Shown here piece after piece: positions 1-10,375 of a stretch of DNA of 64,000 bases. The notes beneath the pieces are model-generated. The model worked only from the letters and a program-made list of their open reading frames with translations, did not search any database and was not told the origin of the DNA. Every line of letters starts with the position of its first letter. Position 1 is the stretch's first letter. A program made the position numbers and the translations under genes. The stretch comes from Dolomedes plantarius (Eukaryota; Arthropoda; Arachnida; Araneae; Dolomedidae), in contig OU015493.1 in assembly GCA_907164885.2 (NCBI GenBank), positions 65,532,126 through 65,596,125 of the forward strand, written 5' to 3'.

Positions 1-1100
1 ACACCCTATTTAAAAGAAGTAGGGTGTAAATTTTTCAAAGAGGCTGTTTCAACACTCAACTTCAAAGAAGTAGGGTGTAAATTGTAGGGTAGAAAGTTGG
101 TAAAATCAAAACTTTGCGCAATGTATTTAATTTCTCGATTAAAAGTAGTTTTTTTTCTAAAAATTAATTTATTTCGCTTGAAAAGCTAAATATTTTATGC
201 ACGCGGTTTATATTATTATTACTATTTTTATATCATAAAGTTAACTTCATACGCGAGCATTATTTTCATATGCTTTTTTTATTATTATCTTTAAATAACA
301 ACTATCGTTTTTATTCATATTATGTTGGTTTTTTATTAATTAAAAATTAAGGGTAATTAATTTCGATTCCGGAAGTTCTTATTATCTTTATTTTCATATG
401 CTTTTTCATTTACGATTTATTCAAATGTTGGTTAAAAAACTTATGTAATTTATACATTTGAGTGAGTTTAATTATTGTAATTAATAAATTTATATTTCTA
501 GAGAGGATGTTTCAGGTTTTAGTGGTACTATCATGAAAGGCTGAATCTACCAAAATTCTGAGGAGTTTATTATGGAGAGAAAAGGAATTTAATATGTAGA
601 GGATGTTTATAGGAGTTTAATGGGGAGAGGAGTTGAATGGTTTGCAGCCCTCAATCAAACACTTCATTTTTTAAGAGGCAACGCTAGAGTCATATCATGG
701 TTCTATTGGAAATTTCAGCTAAACCTGTAATTTCAGCTTCTTTTTTTGCCCAAATGATAAAAGGCTAAATCTAGCTGAATTCTGAGGAGTTTATTATAAT
801 TTTATATATTTTTTTATTGGGTTTTCATTTTATTCATGTGTATAAGATTTCACATGTTTTTTTCTATGTTATTTATAACGTGTTTAGTTTTAAATTAATT
901 TTGGTTAGCAAACATTAGACAATTTGACATTTTTACTTTTCAGATTTTAGTGCTTCAATGATGAAAGGCTGAAATTCCTGAATTCTGAGATGTGTATAAC
1001 ATTTCACATATACTCTTTCTATGTTATTTATACTGTGTTGATTTTGGTTAACAAATATTGTTAAAATCCCGGGCAATGCCGGGTACTTCAGCTAGTAAAA
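1..1100. repeat. Degenerate noncoding tandem-like repeats
   Basis: No gene is visible. A 20-base direct repeat (core AAGAAGTAGGGTGTAAAT) occurs near 14 and 65. From about 500 to 1060 a decayed unit recurs: the ATGAAAGGCTGAA / AATTCTGAG block appears near 530, 765 and 960, and the TTTCACAT..CTATGTTATTTATA block near 850 and 1004, a spacing of about 155 bases. The stretch ends at 1068-1098 with a small GC hairpin (CCCGGGCAATGCCGGG) and CTTCAGCTAGTA, an end I associate with RTE-like nonautonomous retroposons. The family call is from memory; the repetition is seen directly. Confidence 0.5.
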
Positions 1101-1210
1101 AATAAAAACGCCGGTTATCCGATTCCTACCAGTGGCAGTGCGAAGGAAATAAGTAGTTCAGTGTTAGAATCCAACGACAACACGATTCAAAAGTTATATT
1201 TACGCGTAGT

Positions 1211-2735
1211 GTTAAAAATGGCTTTCAAATGTGTGTTTTAATTTGTGATGAAGTGCTGGATAATAACGTAGAGAAGGTGATAACGGTGCGGCAAAGAGGT
1301 TTGAAAACGTTTATCGAGTCAAGCAAGAAGAGGAAGGATGGTGAGCATGTTTAGCTACGTGGAAAATCTGCAGTTGATGTTCATGAGCGATGTCGTACAA
1401 ACTACATTAATAAAAGAATGATTGCAGCTAATTTGAAGAAGGCGGAGCAGGGTAGAGAGCAAGTCAAAAGACGTTCTACAGAAGCGCATTGCAATTTCAA
1501 AACTCATTGTTTTATGTGTGGCCTCGTCATAACACCTGACTTTATAGAACAACAAAGAAAAAAGAAAACCAATCGTAATATTGTGTATCAGGTTCGAATT
1601 TTGAAAGTCAAGGAAACTATCATAAAAAGGGTAGAAGAACGTGGTGATGAGTATGGACAAGCCATAATCAAACGTCTTTTGCCTGTCTCAGACTTGGTGG
1701 TTTCTGATTGTCAGTATCATAGTTTATGCATGAGAAAATTGTACAATCGCCCAAAAATTCAAGAGAAGGGAAAAAGGGGTCCATTCGCCAATCATGTTGA
1801 AGCAGCAATGGAATATGTCTACACTTATCTTGAGAATAGTGATGGAGAATGTCAGTTTACGCTAGACGAGTTGGTGGACCAAATCAAGGGTGATTATTGT
1901 CCTGACATAAAGACAGTTAAAGCTCATCTACTCAAATATGGAAGCGATATAATAATGACCTTTTCTCCAAACAAGAAGCTCGTAGTGTGTTTCAAAAACC
2001 CAGGGTATAAAATTTTAAATGATGCTTGGTACCAGCAGGCGTTAAAAAATGAACAAGAGGAAAGACTCTGGATTATTAAGACGGCTGCTGCAATTGTTGT
2101 TGAGAATATCCGGAGCCAGGTTTATGAGACAGAACAGTACCCCTCACCTGATAAATTTTTGGAAGGAAATGATGAACTCATTCCTGAAAGTCTCCGTACA
2201 TTTATGGAAACAGTTGTACTAAACAAAAAACGTGGGGACCATAATATGTGGAAGAAGAACACAGCACTGGCTCATAGTCTTGTAGCAGCAGTGAGGCCCA
2301 GATCATTCGTTTCACCAGTCCTCGTAGGGTTGGCAGTGTTTCTGTACAAGAAGTACGGCTCAAGGAAATTTGCCGATGTGGTTTCCTCATTGGGATTTTG
2401 TTCGACTTACACAGAGGATGTCCGCCTGGAAGCATCAGCTGTCAGCAGCGATCCGCTGAAAGTCAACCAGCCATGCTTTTCACAGCAGGTGTACGATAAT
2501 GCTGATTTTAATGTACATACAATCGACGGATACAGCACCTTTCACGTCATGGGTACAGACTGAAGAACAGACTGAAGAAATAAGCTTACATGATGCGGAA
2601 GGTATGTCTAATCTCACAATCTATTTCGTAATCACTCATCTCTCCTTAAGATATGATCACAAGTTGTTGTTTTCTCACCACCTCTTTCATTTTCCAGATG
2701 AACAAGCTCTGACTCTGACGACAGAACAACCCTAA
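1211..2735 (+). pseudogene. Transposon-associated ORF with N-terminal Cys/His motifs, degraded
   Basis: The longest open stretch is 1418-2563 (381 codons, ATG start). The same frame can be followed upstream to about 1211 across a TAG near 1350, and the upstream part resembles the family's N-terminal Cys-x2-Cys then His-x3-Cys motif. A second motif, CFMCG, lies near residue 32 of the long ORF, and the C-terminus has DNADFNVHTIDG followed by a FHVMG motif. I recall this as a long, widely dispersed invertebrate protein of unknown function, often present in many copies, so a mobile-element origin is likely. The usual C-terminal half is absent. After the stop, coding-like sequence continues in another frame to a plausible 96-base GT-AG intron (2602-2697) and a short tail ending near 2735 that leads into a PGPSKR-like stretch. 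No catalytic residues can be assigned. Confidence 0.55.
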
Positions 2736-2739
2736 CCTG

Positions 2740-3476
2740 TGCCAGGACTCGCCGCCTTCGAAGAACCTCAGCCAGGACCCTCTAAACGACAACGGCTCAT
2801 ATAATAATGTAATATATGATCATATGTATTGTAATACAATATAATAAAATGTAATAATTTTTCAAGATTTTTCTTTGGAATTTCAACTTTTTTGTAACAA
2901 TTACAACTAATTTGTACAATTTCGGACTTCTTTAAATAACTTGAACATTATTTTATTTTTGAAAAAATTACTTGTACCTCTACATATACGATCTAAATAA
3001 TGTATGTGCAGAGAACTGGGAGGAATTCACTAATTGACAGCCATTAATAATAAATTAGAATTTTGGAGTGGAAAAGTGGATTTTTGTGGAGACAGCCGAA
3101 ATACGCCAATTTTCAAATAGCGCTTGAGCCCAAACGGTCCGTCGGAGAAAAAACCTAAATAGTGAAATTTGTAGGAAATTTTATGTACTTTAATTTTGAT
3201 AAATGGGGTTATATACGAAAAGTTGATAGTTTCTGAGTTATAAGCAAAAAACCGCCAAAAAATGAAAATTTTTACCTTTTTTTGCATTTTCTTCAATGTT
3301 GCGTCACGAAATTTTGTTAACAAACCTCAGATTCGGATTCAGCACCCCAAAAAACATATAAAATGGAAGAAATCAAAACTACCCCAAAATTTTCCTCCGA
3401 AAAACACAATTTGACTGGACTACTAGCGCCATCTCAAAATCACCCTGTTTCCCCCTAACACCAACTTGAGATCACC
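2740..3476. other. Noncoding stretch, probable transposon end
   Basis: No convincing coding sequence. AT-rich DNA to about 3020 is followed by a low-copy-looking segment (3030-3460). This may be the noncoding 3' part of the preceding transposon-associated unit; I could not find terminal repeats. Confidence 0.3.
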
Positions 3477-4509
3477 CTAGGCCCTAGACCTTCCTAAAAG
3501 AAGTTCTGTTGACAAGGAGGTCACAAGCTCGAGGTGTACGGCTCGGAAAACGGCGCATGTAAACAATACTATCCATGATTTTGTGTTTCCTTTCAAATAA
3601 AGCGGGCCTGCCAAGTCCACACCCACGACTTCAAATATGGATACATCCCGAACTCTTATCTTCCGGGGGAATTCCAGGTTCAGTTTCGGATTTTTGTGCA
3701 TTGAACCGCTGACACTTCACACATTTTTGGATGACTTTTCGAATGGTTTTTCTTGATTTCAGTATCCAATATTTCTCTCTCAAATTGGCCATTAGTATCG
3801 AGACACCCGCATGCTGCAGTTCTATATGTTTCTCAAAAATTAATGAATGTACAACTGCGTGATTAGAAGGCAAGATAATAGGGAATCGGAAATGTTCTAT
3901 ATCTTTTCGGTATATTATGTTAGTCTTTGCTCGTAAAATGCCATCTTGATCTACTGTTGGCCTTAAAGCGCGAATAGAATTATCTTCTTGCCCAGTAAAG
4001 GAATCCTTCTGAATCAGATGACACAATGACCTTTCAGCTCTTTCAGTTTCTGCTACCGAGAGATTCGCAGTGTTCCGTTCTGAACTCCTTGCGTTATAAC
4101 AAAATCTGAAAATCCAAGCTATCAACCTGACTATCTTCTGGAAAGATGAGAAATATTGGTAATACCAGTCTGAATCTGAATTTTTCTCTTTGTTCTGGGA
4201 AGTCAAAATAGTTTTTCGTTTCTCTGGGTGCAAAAGATCTTCATCAGGTTGTTCATCTGTTTGGGGCCATTCGGTTTCAGTAAGGTAAAACCAATGAGGT
4301 CCCGCCCACCATCTGGACTTCGACAGTTGAGCTGCAGAACAGCCCCTTGATGGAAGGTCCGCAGGGTTAAGATTTCCTGGAATGTGTCTCCAGGTAGATG
4401 GATTTGTTAGCGTTCGTATCTCTTGAACTCTATTATGTACAAACGTTCCCCATGAGTGTTCTCTCTTAATCCATCCCGGCAGGGATGCCAAATTATTGCA
4501 AATCTTCAC
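3477..4509 (-). pseudogene. BEL/Pao polyprotein fragment (RNase H end and integrase)
   Basis: Two overlapping minus-strand frames (4509-3631, then 3701-3477) read through the end of the RNase H region (NPADLPSRG motif, then a WWAGPHW tryptophan motif), the integrase zinc-binding domain (HAGV...CVKCQRF) and the start of the integrase core (VDLAGPLY, FTCAVFRAVHLEL). A frameshift near 3640-3700 separates the frames, and the core's remaining catalytic Asp and Glu are missing. This order is typical of BEL/Pao retrotransposons (reverse transcriptase - RNase H - integrase). No LTRs are visible next to it, so it is a dead fragment. It is divergent from the nearly complete BEL/Pao copy at 13170-19121. 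Confidence 0.85.
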
Positions 4510-5110
4510 TGACTTCGGTCGTTAGAGAAAATAAACAAGGTGTTCTTACCTCAAATATAGTCAGCTCTCGATCTGCATCTTGATTCTAGTCTCGGGAGGG
4601 GTGAAATATATTCTAGAACTCTATTATCCATTATGCTGTTCGCTAATTAATTCAGACTAGAGCATAGAAACTACTCGTTGCTTTTCTAATTATTATATTT
4701 AACACATATATTACATAAACAATTACACTTAACTACTTAACATCTATTTTAACAGGAGGTTTATTTACATTTGACATATGTATGGAACTTATAATCTAAT
4801 TAAAAAAACGCGTCTCGATTGTACAAAATATTTAAAAATGCCCCCCAAAAATATGGCCCTTAAAAACACCCCTTTTCATCTAACTTACCCCCAAATTTAG
4901 GGGGAAAACCCCCAAGTTGGCAACACTGACACACAGTTTCAGGTTCAGGAATTTCAACTTGTCGGAGCTCCAAGGTCTGTAGGACTTTATCTCCAATTGT
5001 AACATTATGCATCAGAAATATATTTGCTCAGCAGGTAATTAAATATCATAAATAGGCCCTTATCAGTAAAAACATAATACAAGTAAAGTAAGTAATAGTA
5101 AAATGAAAGC
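4510..5110. other. Noncoding stretch
   Basis: No gene or RNA recognised. Contains AT-rich DNA and a C-rich stretch near 4840-4920. It may be a decayed LTR or untranslated part of the BEL/Pao fragment, but no paired repeat supports that. Confidence 0.25.
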
Positions 5111-5112
5111 AA

Positions 5113-5182
5113 ACGCCGGGAATCGTACCCGGGAGAAAAGATTACAAGGCGCACGCGCATCCACTGGGCCAGAGTTGCCACA
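5113..5182 (-). repeat. tRNA-derived SINE head
   Basis: Read on the minus strand the segment has a canonical RNA polymerase III A box (TGGCCCAGTGG, 5161-5171) and, about 32 bases on, a B box with one mismatch (GGTACGATTCC, 5119-5129). Spacing and boxes fit a tRNA-derived SINE promoter. The full cloverleaf does not fold convincingly by eye, so a functional tRNA is unlikely. It abuts the partial LTR at 5200-5480. Confidence 0.6.
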
Positions 5183-5199
5183 GTTATTTAAGAAAAATG

Positions 5200-5480
5200 A
5201 GGAAGATATCCGCACTGAGATTATAGTAAAGTTCTAGGGGGTTGGTAAAAAAACAAGAGGGAGGAGTAATAAAACAAGAATAAGTAAGCAAAATAGAAGA
5301 ACACACAGTTCCAATGCCAAAGATAGGTAGATTTATAGACTTCCAAAGCGCCCCCTATCGGCCGACCAGCTAGAAATAACCGGAACATTCCAGAAAAGCC
5401 TAGAAGTTGGGCGACCAAAATGAACCACCAAATCCATCGCCAATTTGGCGAGATTACCATAGACTCGTAAAATTCGTAAC
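5200..5480 (-). repeat. Partial LTR of a Ty3/gypsy-like element
   Basis: Read from 5480 on the minus strand, this matches the first 260 or so bases of the LTR at 9881: GTTACGAATTTTACGAGTCT at the start, then the GATAGGGGGCGCTTTGGAA block and a CTATAAAT TATA-like box. Similarity fades towards 5200 where the SINE begins. No coding region adjoins it, so it is a solo or truncated LTR in the opposite orientation. Confidence 0.7.
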
Positions 5481-5866
5481 GATATATATATATTTATAAT
5501 TATAATAACGCCCCACCATTATTAATCTAACGCGTATCCTAAATTTTCCTCAATAGAGCACAACCCTATTTAAAAAACGAAATCCGAGATCGAAATAACC
5601 TAATATTCTCCTCAATGCATGCGTAGTAAAGATATTTTTAACCTCATAAATCAGGCATGAGTCAACATCACGAGAGCTTAAGGTGAACTCACACTACGCT
5701 GACGTGTCGTGTTGATACGTCAGCTGACGTGTTACGAAAAAAATTAAACCACTATTTTAAAAAGGAGTGTGCATACTACGTTGAAGTGTTGTGTTGTGTC
5801 GTGACGTGGGAAAACACGCTCCCTGACGCGTCAGATCCACATATAAATTCCCAGATCTCGTCAGCT

Positions 5867-6002
5867 ATGAGTATGGAAGATAAGCTCATCGAGCATGTGA
5901 AGAAATACCCTATCTTATTTCACCATTTCAACAAAGATTACAGAAATAAATATGCCCGCAATGAAGCATGGGAAGAGATTGGAAGAATCCTGGAAATATC
6001 AG
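5867..6002 (+). pseudogene. MADF-domain protein, first exon (Harbinger ORF)
   Basis: The exon starts at ATG 5867 and encodes about 45 residues with the MADF pattern: LIEHVKKYPILF, an aromatic-rich YRNKYARNEAW stretch, then EEIGRILEIS. MADF/Myb-SANT-like proteins are the usual second gene of PIF/Harbinger elements and help the nuclease bind DNA. The exon ends at a good donor (CAG|GTAATA, 6003). I could not find the following exon in the element, so the gene is probably broken. Confidence 0.65.
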
Positions 6003-6138
6003 GTAATATTTACATTTATTTACTAATTTATTGCAAAGTTAGGCAGTTTGATTGATTTAACCAATATTTCAAACACTTTAAAAACACGTTAATGAAATCG
6101 GTGTTTCCTTAAAATTGCCTTAGCATAAAATTTGGTTT

Positions 6139-6520
6139 CTTTAATAACTGGCGACAGAGTTGGTTACTGATCTTGTAAAATGTAAACAAAGAGGAAGGGG
6201 TGATTTAACAATATAAACAGGTGTTCGTCCCCACTGTTTTCGATTTCCATCTTTTATATAGCAAAAATAATTTATGTGATTATATTATTTACATTTATAA
6301 ATTTGGTATTTCATTTCATTTTTCATACCAAAAATTTCGCTTTTTTATGAATTCGCGGCAACAGTTGGCTACTGATCTTGTCAGATGTAAACAAAGGGAG
6401 TGTGCAACAATACAATGTAAACAGGTGTTCATCCCCTCTGGTTTTTAAATCTTTTAAATAGCAAAAATAATTTATAAGAGCTTATTTTATGTATATTTAT
6501 AAATTTATATATTATTTTGA
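6139..6520. repeat. 205-bp direct tandem duplication inside the Harbinger element
   Basis: The block TACTGATCTTGT..ATGTAAACAAAG..AAACAGGTGTTC..TAGCAAAAATAATTTAT occurs twice, starting near 6162 and 6367, so the period is about 205 bases. The copies differ at many positions, so the duplication is old. Each copy is noncoding. Confidence 0.7.
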
Positions 6521-6744
6521 TTGATCGTAATTACAATTAAAGATTATAGGCAGACGACGGTCTTCGACCAAAAAATTACCTACTTATTTGTAGAGTATTT
6601 GAATGATTTAAATACTAGGCAGAAAAAAATTTCACTACAGGTTATGTATTTACATTCTTTTATAACTCAAAATTATAGCAACAAAAATGATAAATTTGTT
6701 TATAAAAAATAGTAATAAAAAATGTTTACAAAAATATTAATGGG

Positions 6745-7402
6745 TCATTCTGCTTTTATGAATGCTCTCCCATTGCCATGAACAGCTTGTAGCCCCTTGT
6801 AGAAAAAGTATTTTTTGAACTTATACCTCACCAGTCCAGCTTCACGAACATGATTTCCACGAATCACTTCCACATTTCGAAAACTTCTTATTTCTTTCTC
6901 TCTTGCTTGCACTTGCTGTTCAAAAGGTGCAATTGTTTTACAAGCTCTGAGCATGTTATGAAGACAGCATGCTGCTGAAACTATATAATCACAAGTTTCT
7001 GGTTGAGTTTCTATGGGTTTCAGAAACACTCTCCACCTTCTTGCTAATAAGCCAAATGCATTATCTGCTGTGCGTCGTGCTCTTGAAGAATGCCTGTAGT
7101 TACAAATTTTTTCTTGGTCCTCTTTATGGAATTCTTGCTATAGGGGCGCATCAAGTATGTTTTTAATGGGAAAGCCTCATCAACGACAATAACATAGGGA
7201 AAAAATCACTTGACGATGTAAGCTGAGCATCTTGAGGGGGATTAAATTGGTTTGTTGTTAACTTTTTGCCAAATGATGATCTCTCAAATGTCCCACTATC
7301 ACTGCTCCTTCCATAAGCTTCAACATCAATCCTCGTGAATTTATAATTAGCATCCACCATTGCCAGTGAAACTATGGGATGTATTCCTTTATAATTGTAC
7401 TA
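6745..7402 (-). pseudogene. Harbinger (HARBI1-like) DDE transposase, C-terminal half
   Basis: Minus-strand frames from about 7402 to 6745 show the nuclease core in order: the Asp motif MVDANYKF, then YGRSSDSGTF, then the second Asp in VIVVDEAFPLK, then NAFGLLARRWRVF and the closing PETCDYIVSAACCLHNML motif. The N-terminal third is missing and the frame changes near 7150-7200. The residue before NAFG is Asp where family members carry the catalytic Glu (ENAFG), which alone would impair activity. Fits the flanking TTA duplications and the MADF exon. Confidence 0.85.
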
Positions 7403-7568
7403 AGAAAAGCCACCTCCTCAAGGACCAAACAACAACTGACGTGAATTCGTCACGACACGTCAGCGTAGTGTGAACACACCGCCTGACGCTGACGAGTTCA
7501 CACGTCAGCTGACGTTGTCGTCAGCGTGTGTCAACACGTCACATCAACGTAGACTGAATGCAGCTTTA

Positions 7569-7920
7569 ATTCACCGCGCGAAAAATCTGATGATGCTAAA
7601 TCATGCATTCCAGTGTTCGTTTCTGGCCAATTGAGGGTGTTTTACTTTCCTGACGCCACCAAGCTACATGAAGGCCTGCAAATGCTTTCCTCAGGCTTTT
7701 TCTGTCTGCTCTGTGTCCTGTCCTGGTGTCGTCCTTGCTTCGCTTTCTGTTGTCCGTCGATATTTGTCCATAGTATATGCAATGTCTAGCGATACTAAAG
7801 CTCTGGCAGGTCCGAGTTGGTTTATTTGTGCCTTTTTGTGAAGTCATCCGTGTGAATGAGTACTGTAATGTCTTGTGCAGTCATCGTTATTCGAACTAAT
7901 AAAAATATTTCACGGACTTT
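7569..7920. other. Noncoding stretch between elements
   Basis: No recognised gene. An open minus-strand frame here (7847-7596) has no family features I know and is treated as chance. Confidence 0.3.
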
Positions 7921-8826
7921 AGGCCCGCCGCAAATTGAACCCAAAGCACGCACAGACCACGCGTGGGGGAATCTGTGAAACATAGTTTTAACAGAAGCAC
8001 CGCACATTGCGCCCAGTCCAACCCATGCGTGGGAAGGTCTGTGATCGTCGCACAGATTTCTTGGGCCGTGGGTCAGATTTGGATAGACGATAGCAACGCC
8101 CGCTGGCTGGCAAAGCATTCGGAGCATCGTGAACTTGTTTACAAAGCTGCTATTTACCATTATGTTATACAGATTTTCATTATTTGTCGTTTTTATATAC
8201 AAATTGTAGTAAATGCAGAACACATTTTAGAATTTCATGTAATCCTGTATTTTTATAATTATTGATACATACTTTTGATAGCTGTATGGTTTCCAGAAAT
8301 ATTAATTTTCTAAATTTATAATTTGATTTGGTCAAAGTTATACGAATTTGAATTTTGATTTTATTTAATTGCATTGTTTATCTAGTATAATAAAAAAATG
8401 ATTTATACCAGATATCAAATTTAGATATTCTTTGAATAAATCTATGGTTTAATACTTTTTAAGTTACGTGAACAGTAGTTTGTTTTGTACATTAACTATT
8501 GTACAGAAGTATGTATCAATAATTTAAAAATTATTGATACATGTATGTATAACAGTTTAAATTCCTCATGGATATTTCTGCCAGCTAAATATGCATTTCT
8601 TTTTCTTTTCCCCCTCGTAACTATAGAATATAATAATATTAGTTCTTCATTCTCTGATTCCGATTCCAAATCAATGAGAAGTTCAACCTCGGACGTCATC
8701 GTGCAAGGCTGGTATGGATGCGTGTGCTGGGCTCAATTTGCGGTGCCCCGACCAAGACCACGCGCTTTGTAGGTGGGGCCTATGCGTGGGCTGTGCGTGC
8801 TTTGGGTTCAATTTGCGGCGGACCCT
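7921..8826. mobile_element. Foldback element with 42-bp inverted repeats (Harbinger-like?)
   Basis: The left end (7921-7962) and right end (8784-8826) are near-perfect inverted repeats with core CCGCAAATTGAACCCAAAGC and one single-base indel. A second degenerate inverted pair lies just inside (about 7998 and 8736). A minus-strand scrap near 8699-8530 (SIVTRGKRKRNAYLAGR) resembles the N-terminus of Harbinger nucleases, so a nonautonomous Harbinger is my best guess. The target duplication is not clear. Confidence 0.6.
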
Positions 8827-8966
8827 ATGCTTATCGCTCCTGATGTATGAGTTCTCCAACGCCTTCCCTCATGTGTCTACTGTACACTACGAATGTCTCC
8901 ACCACCATGACTAGCAACTTATGTATTCGCGTATCCTGTGTTTACCAGTGTTCATGAATCCCCGTG

Positions 8967-8968
8967 AT

Positions 8969-9025
<57 letters not shown>
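8967..9025. repeat. (AT)n microsatellite
   Basis: An uninterrupted TA dinucleotide run directly flanking the left end of the mariner element; a shorter TA then TG run lies on its other side (9832-9868). The mariner therefore inserted into a TA tract. Confidence 0.95.
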
Positions 9026-9026
<1 letters not shown>

Positions 9027-9831
9027 GAGGGTCATTCTAAAAGTAAAGAACGTTTTGATCTGACGAGCCGCCTAATTCTCCCACCACCCCCGCTGCCGTG
9101 AAGTTTGCTTGCCAAATCTTTCTCGCCCGTTTGACGCTAACAGCGAGCAGCTGCGGTCATTTATTGTTTATTTATCCGATTTTAAAATGTGTGACAAAAT
9201 TAAGGATCCCGCCAAGTGTGAGGTTCGTAGCGTAATACGCTTCCTGAATGCAAAAACACGTACGCCCTATTGAAATTTACAGACAGATAACTGAAGTTTA
9301 TGGAAAATATTATGAATGAAGCTTCAGTTCGAAAACAGTGCATTATTTTTAAATGCCGCAGCTTACTGCCTTCACCGACTACGCCGTGCCATTCAAAACG
9401 AACGGCGTGGATTGTTGTCCAGCGGCATTGTGTTTCTTCGCTCGTCCGCATGCTGCTGCGTTGACGAAGGAATTTGCTTCAGCAATTTAACTGGGAAGTT
9501 TTTGAACATCCCGCCTTAAGCCCGGACTTGGCCCCCAGTGATTACTTACTTTTTTACCAAATTGAAGGATTTTTTGGGCGGAAACCACTATGAAAATGAT
9601 GACGAACTGAAAGAGGAAGTTAGTGACTGGTTCAAAAACTTGGCGGCAAGTGAGTATGCAGAAGGCATAGGAAAGCTGGTACAGCGCTTTGACTAATGGT
9701 TCAATTTGAACGGCAACTACGTAGAAAAATAGGTAAGATATCAAAATGTGTTGTACAATAAGTTTTCTTTCATTATCTTGAATAAAAATGACTAGAGAAA
9801 CAAACGTTCTTTACTTTTAGAATGACCCTCG
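9026..9831 (+). mobile_element. Internally deleted mariner element
   Basis: Perfect terminal inverted repeats of about 30 bases (CGAGGGTCATTCTAAAAGTA at the left, its complement at the right) flanked by TA. The 806-base length is well below the usual 1.3 kb. Coding remnants on the plus strand: an N-terminal piece from ATG 9188 (EVRSVIRFLNAK), and a C-terminal piece at about 9485-9730 with the mariner motif HPALSPDLAPSDY (third Asp of the DD34D triad) and the closing LNGNYVEK. The middle with the first two catalytic Asp is missing and stops and frameshifts occur, so it is dead. Confidence 0.9.
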
Positions 9832-9868
<37 letters not shown>

Positions 9869-9880
9869 ATACTATATATA

Positions 9881-10347
9881 ATGTTACGAATTTTACGAGT
9901 CTATGGTAATCTTGCCAAATATGAGAGTAATCGCCAAATTAGCGATGGATTTGGTGACTTATTTTGGTCGCCAAATTTGACGATATGTCGCCAAATGGTC
10001 ACCAACCTTCTAGACTTTCTAAAAGCTTCTAGAGGTTTCTAGCTGGCCGACCGATAGGGGGCGCTTTGGAAATCTATAAATATACCTGACATTGGCAATG
10101 GAACTCTGTGTGTTCTATTCTGCTGACAATTGAATGTATTGAAAGTGCGTTAGGCGTATATTGTATTGAAGACTCTGTTATCCTTACTTGTGTTTTTAGA
10201 GTTTTCTGCCGTATAGAAAACAATTGTTACGTGTTTTCTGTTGAATTTGTGTATACGCCTGAAGAATTTACAAAATAATAAATTTCATTTTGTGTGCACT
10301 TTCTGAAGAGATTTTATTCAATCCTATCGAATCGAGGAAAACGGAAC
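9881..10347 (+). repeat. 5' LTR of Ty3/gypsy-like element A
   Basis: Starts TGTTACGAATTTTACGAGTC, shares about 260 bases with the inverted copy at 5200-5480, and carries a TATA-like box (CTATAAATATA, near 10072). The gag frame begins at 10376. The right boundary is set at CGGAACA (10347) by position only; I could not identify a certain primer binding site. Confidence 0.6.
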
Positions 10348-10375
10348 ATTTTGATGTCAGTGGAGTAGGTATTGA

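Larger units (their letters stand above)
5681..7565. mobile_element. PIF/Harbinger DNA transposon, degraded
   Basis: Terminal inverted repeats (left from 5681 AGGTGAACTCACACTACG; right, read inward from 7565, AGCTGCATTCAGTCTACG) are flanked by the 3-bp duplication TTA (5678-5680 and 7566-7568) usual for PIF/Harbinger. Inside are the two expected genes, a MADF-type DNA-binding protein on the plus strand and a DDE nuclease on the minus strand, both broken. CG-rich subterminal copies of GACGTGT/CAGCTGACG recur at both ends and could be transposase binding sites (inference). Confidence 0.85.

Noticed and set aside
1..1100. CRISPR-like array from regularly spaced repeats
   Set aside because: Units are diverged, not separated by unique spacers of constant length, and the DNA is eukaryotic.
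5113..5182. Possible functional tRNA gene
   Set aside because: A and B boxes are present, but I could not form acceptor and anticodon stems with a sensible anticodon; a SINE head fits better.
7596..8223. Open minus-strand frames of 83 and 133 codons
   Set aside because: No motifs; they cross the edge of the foldback element and include its inverted repeat.
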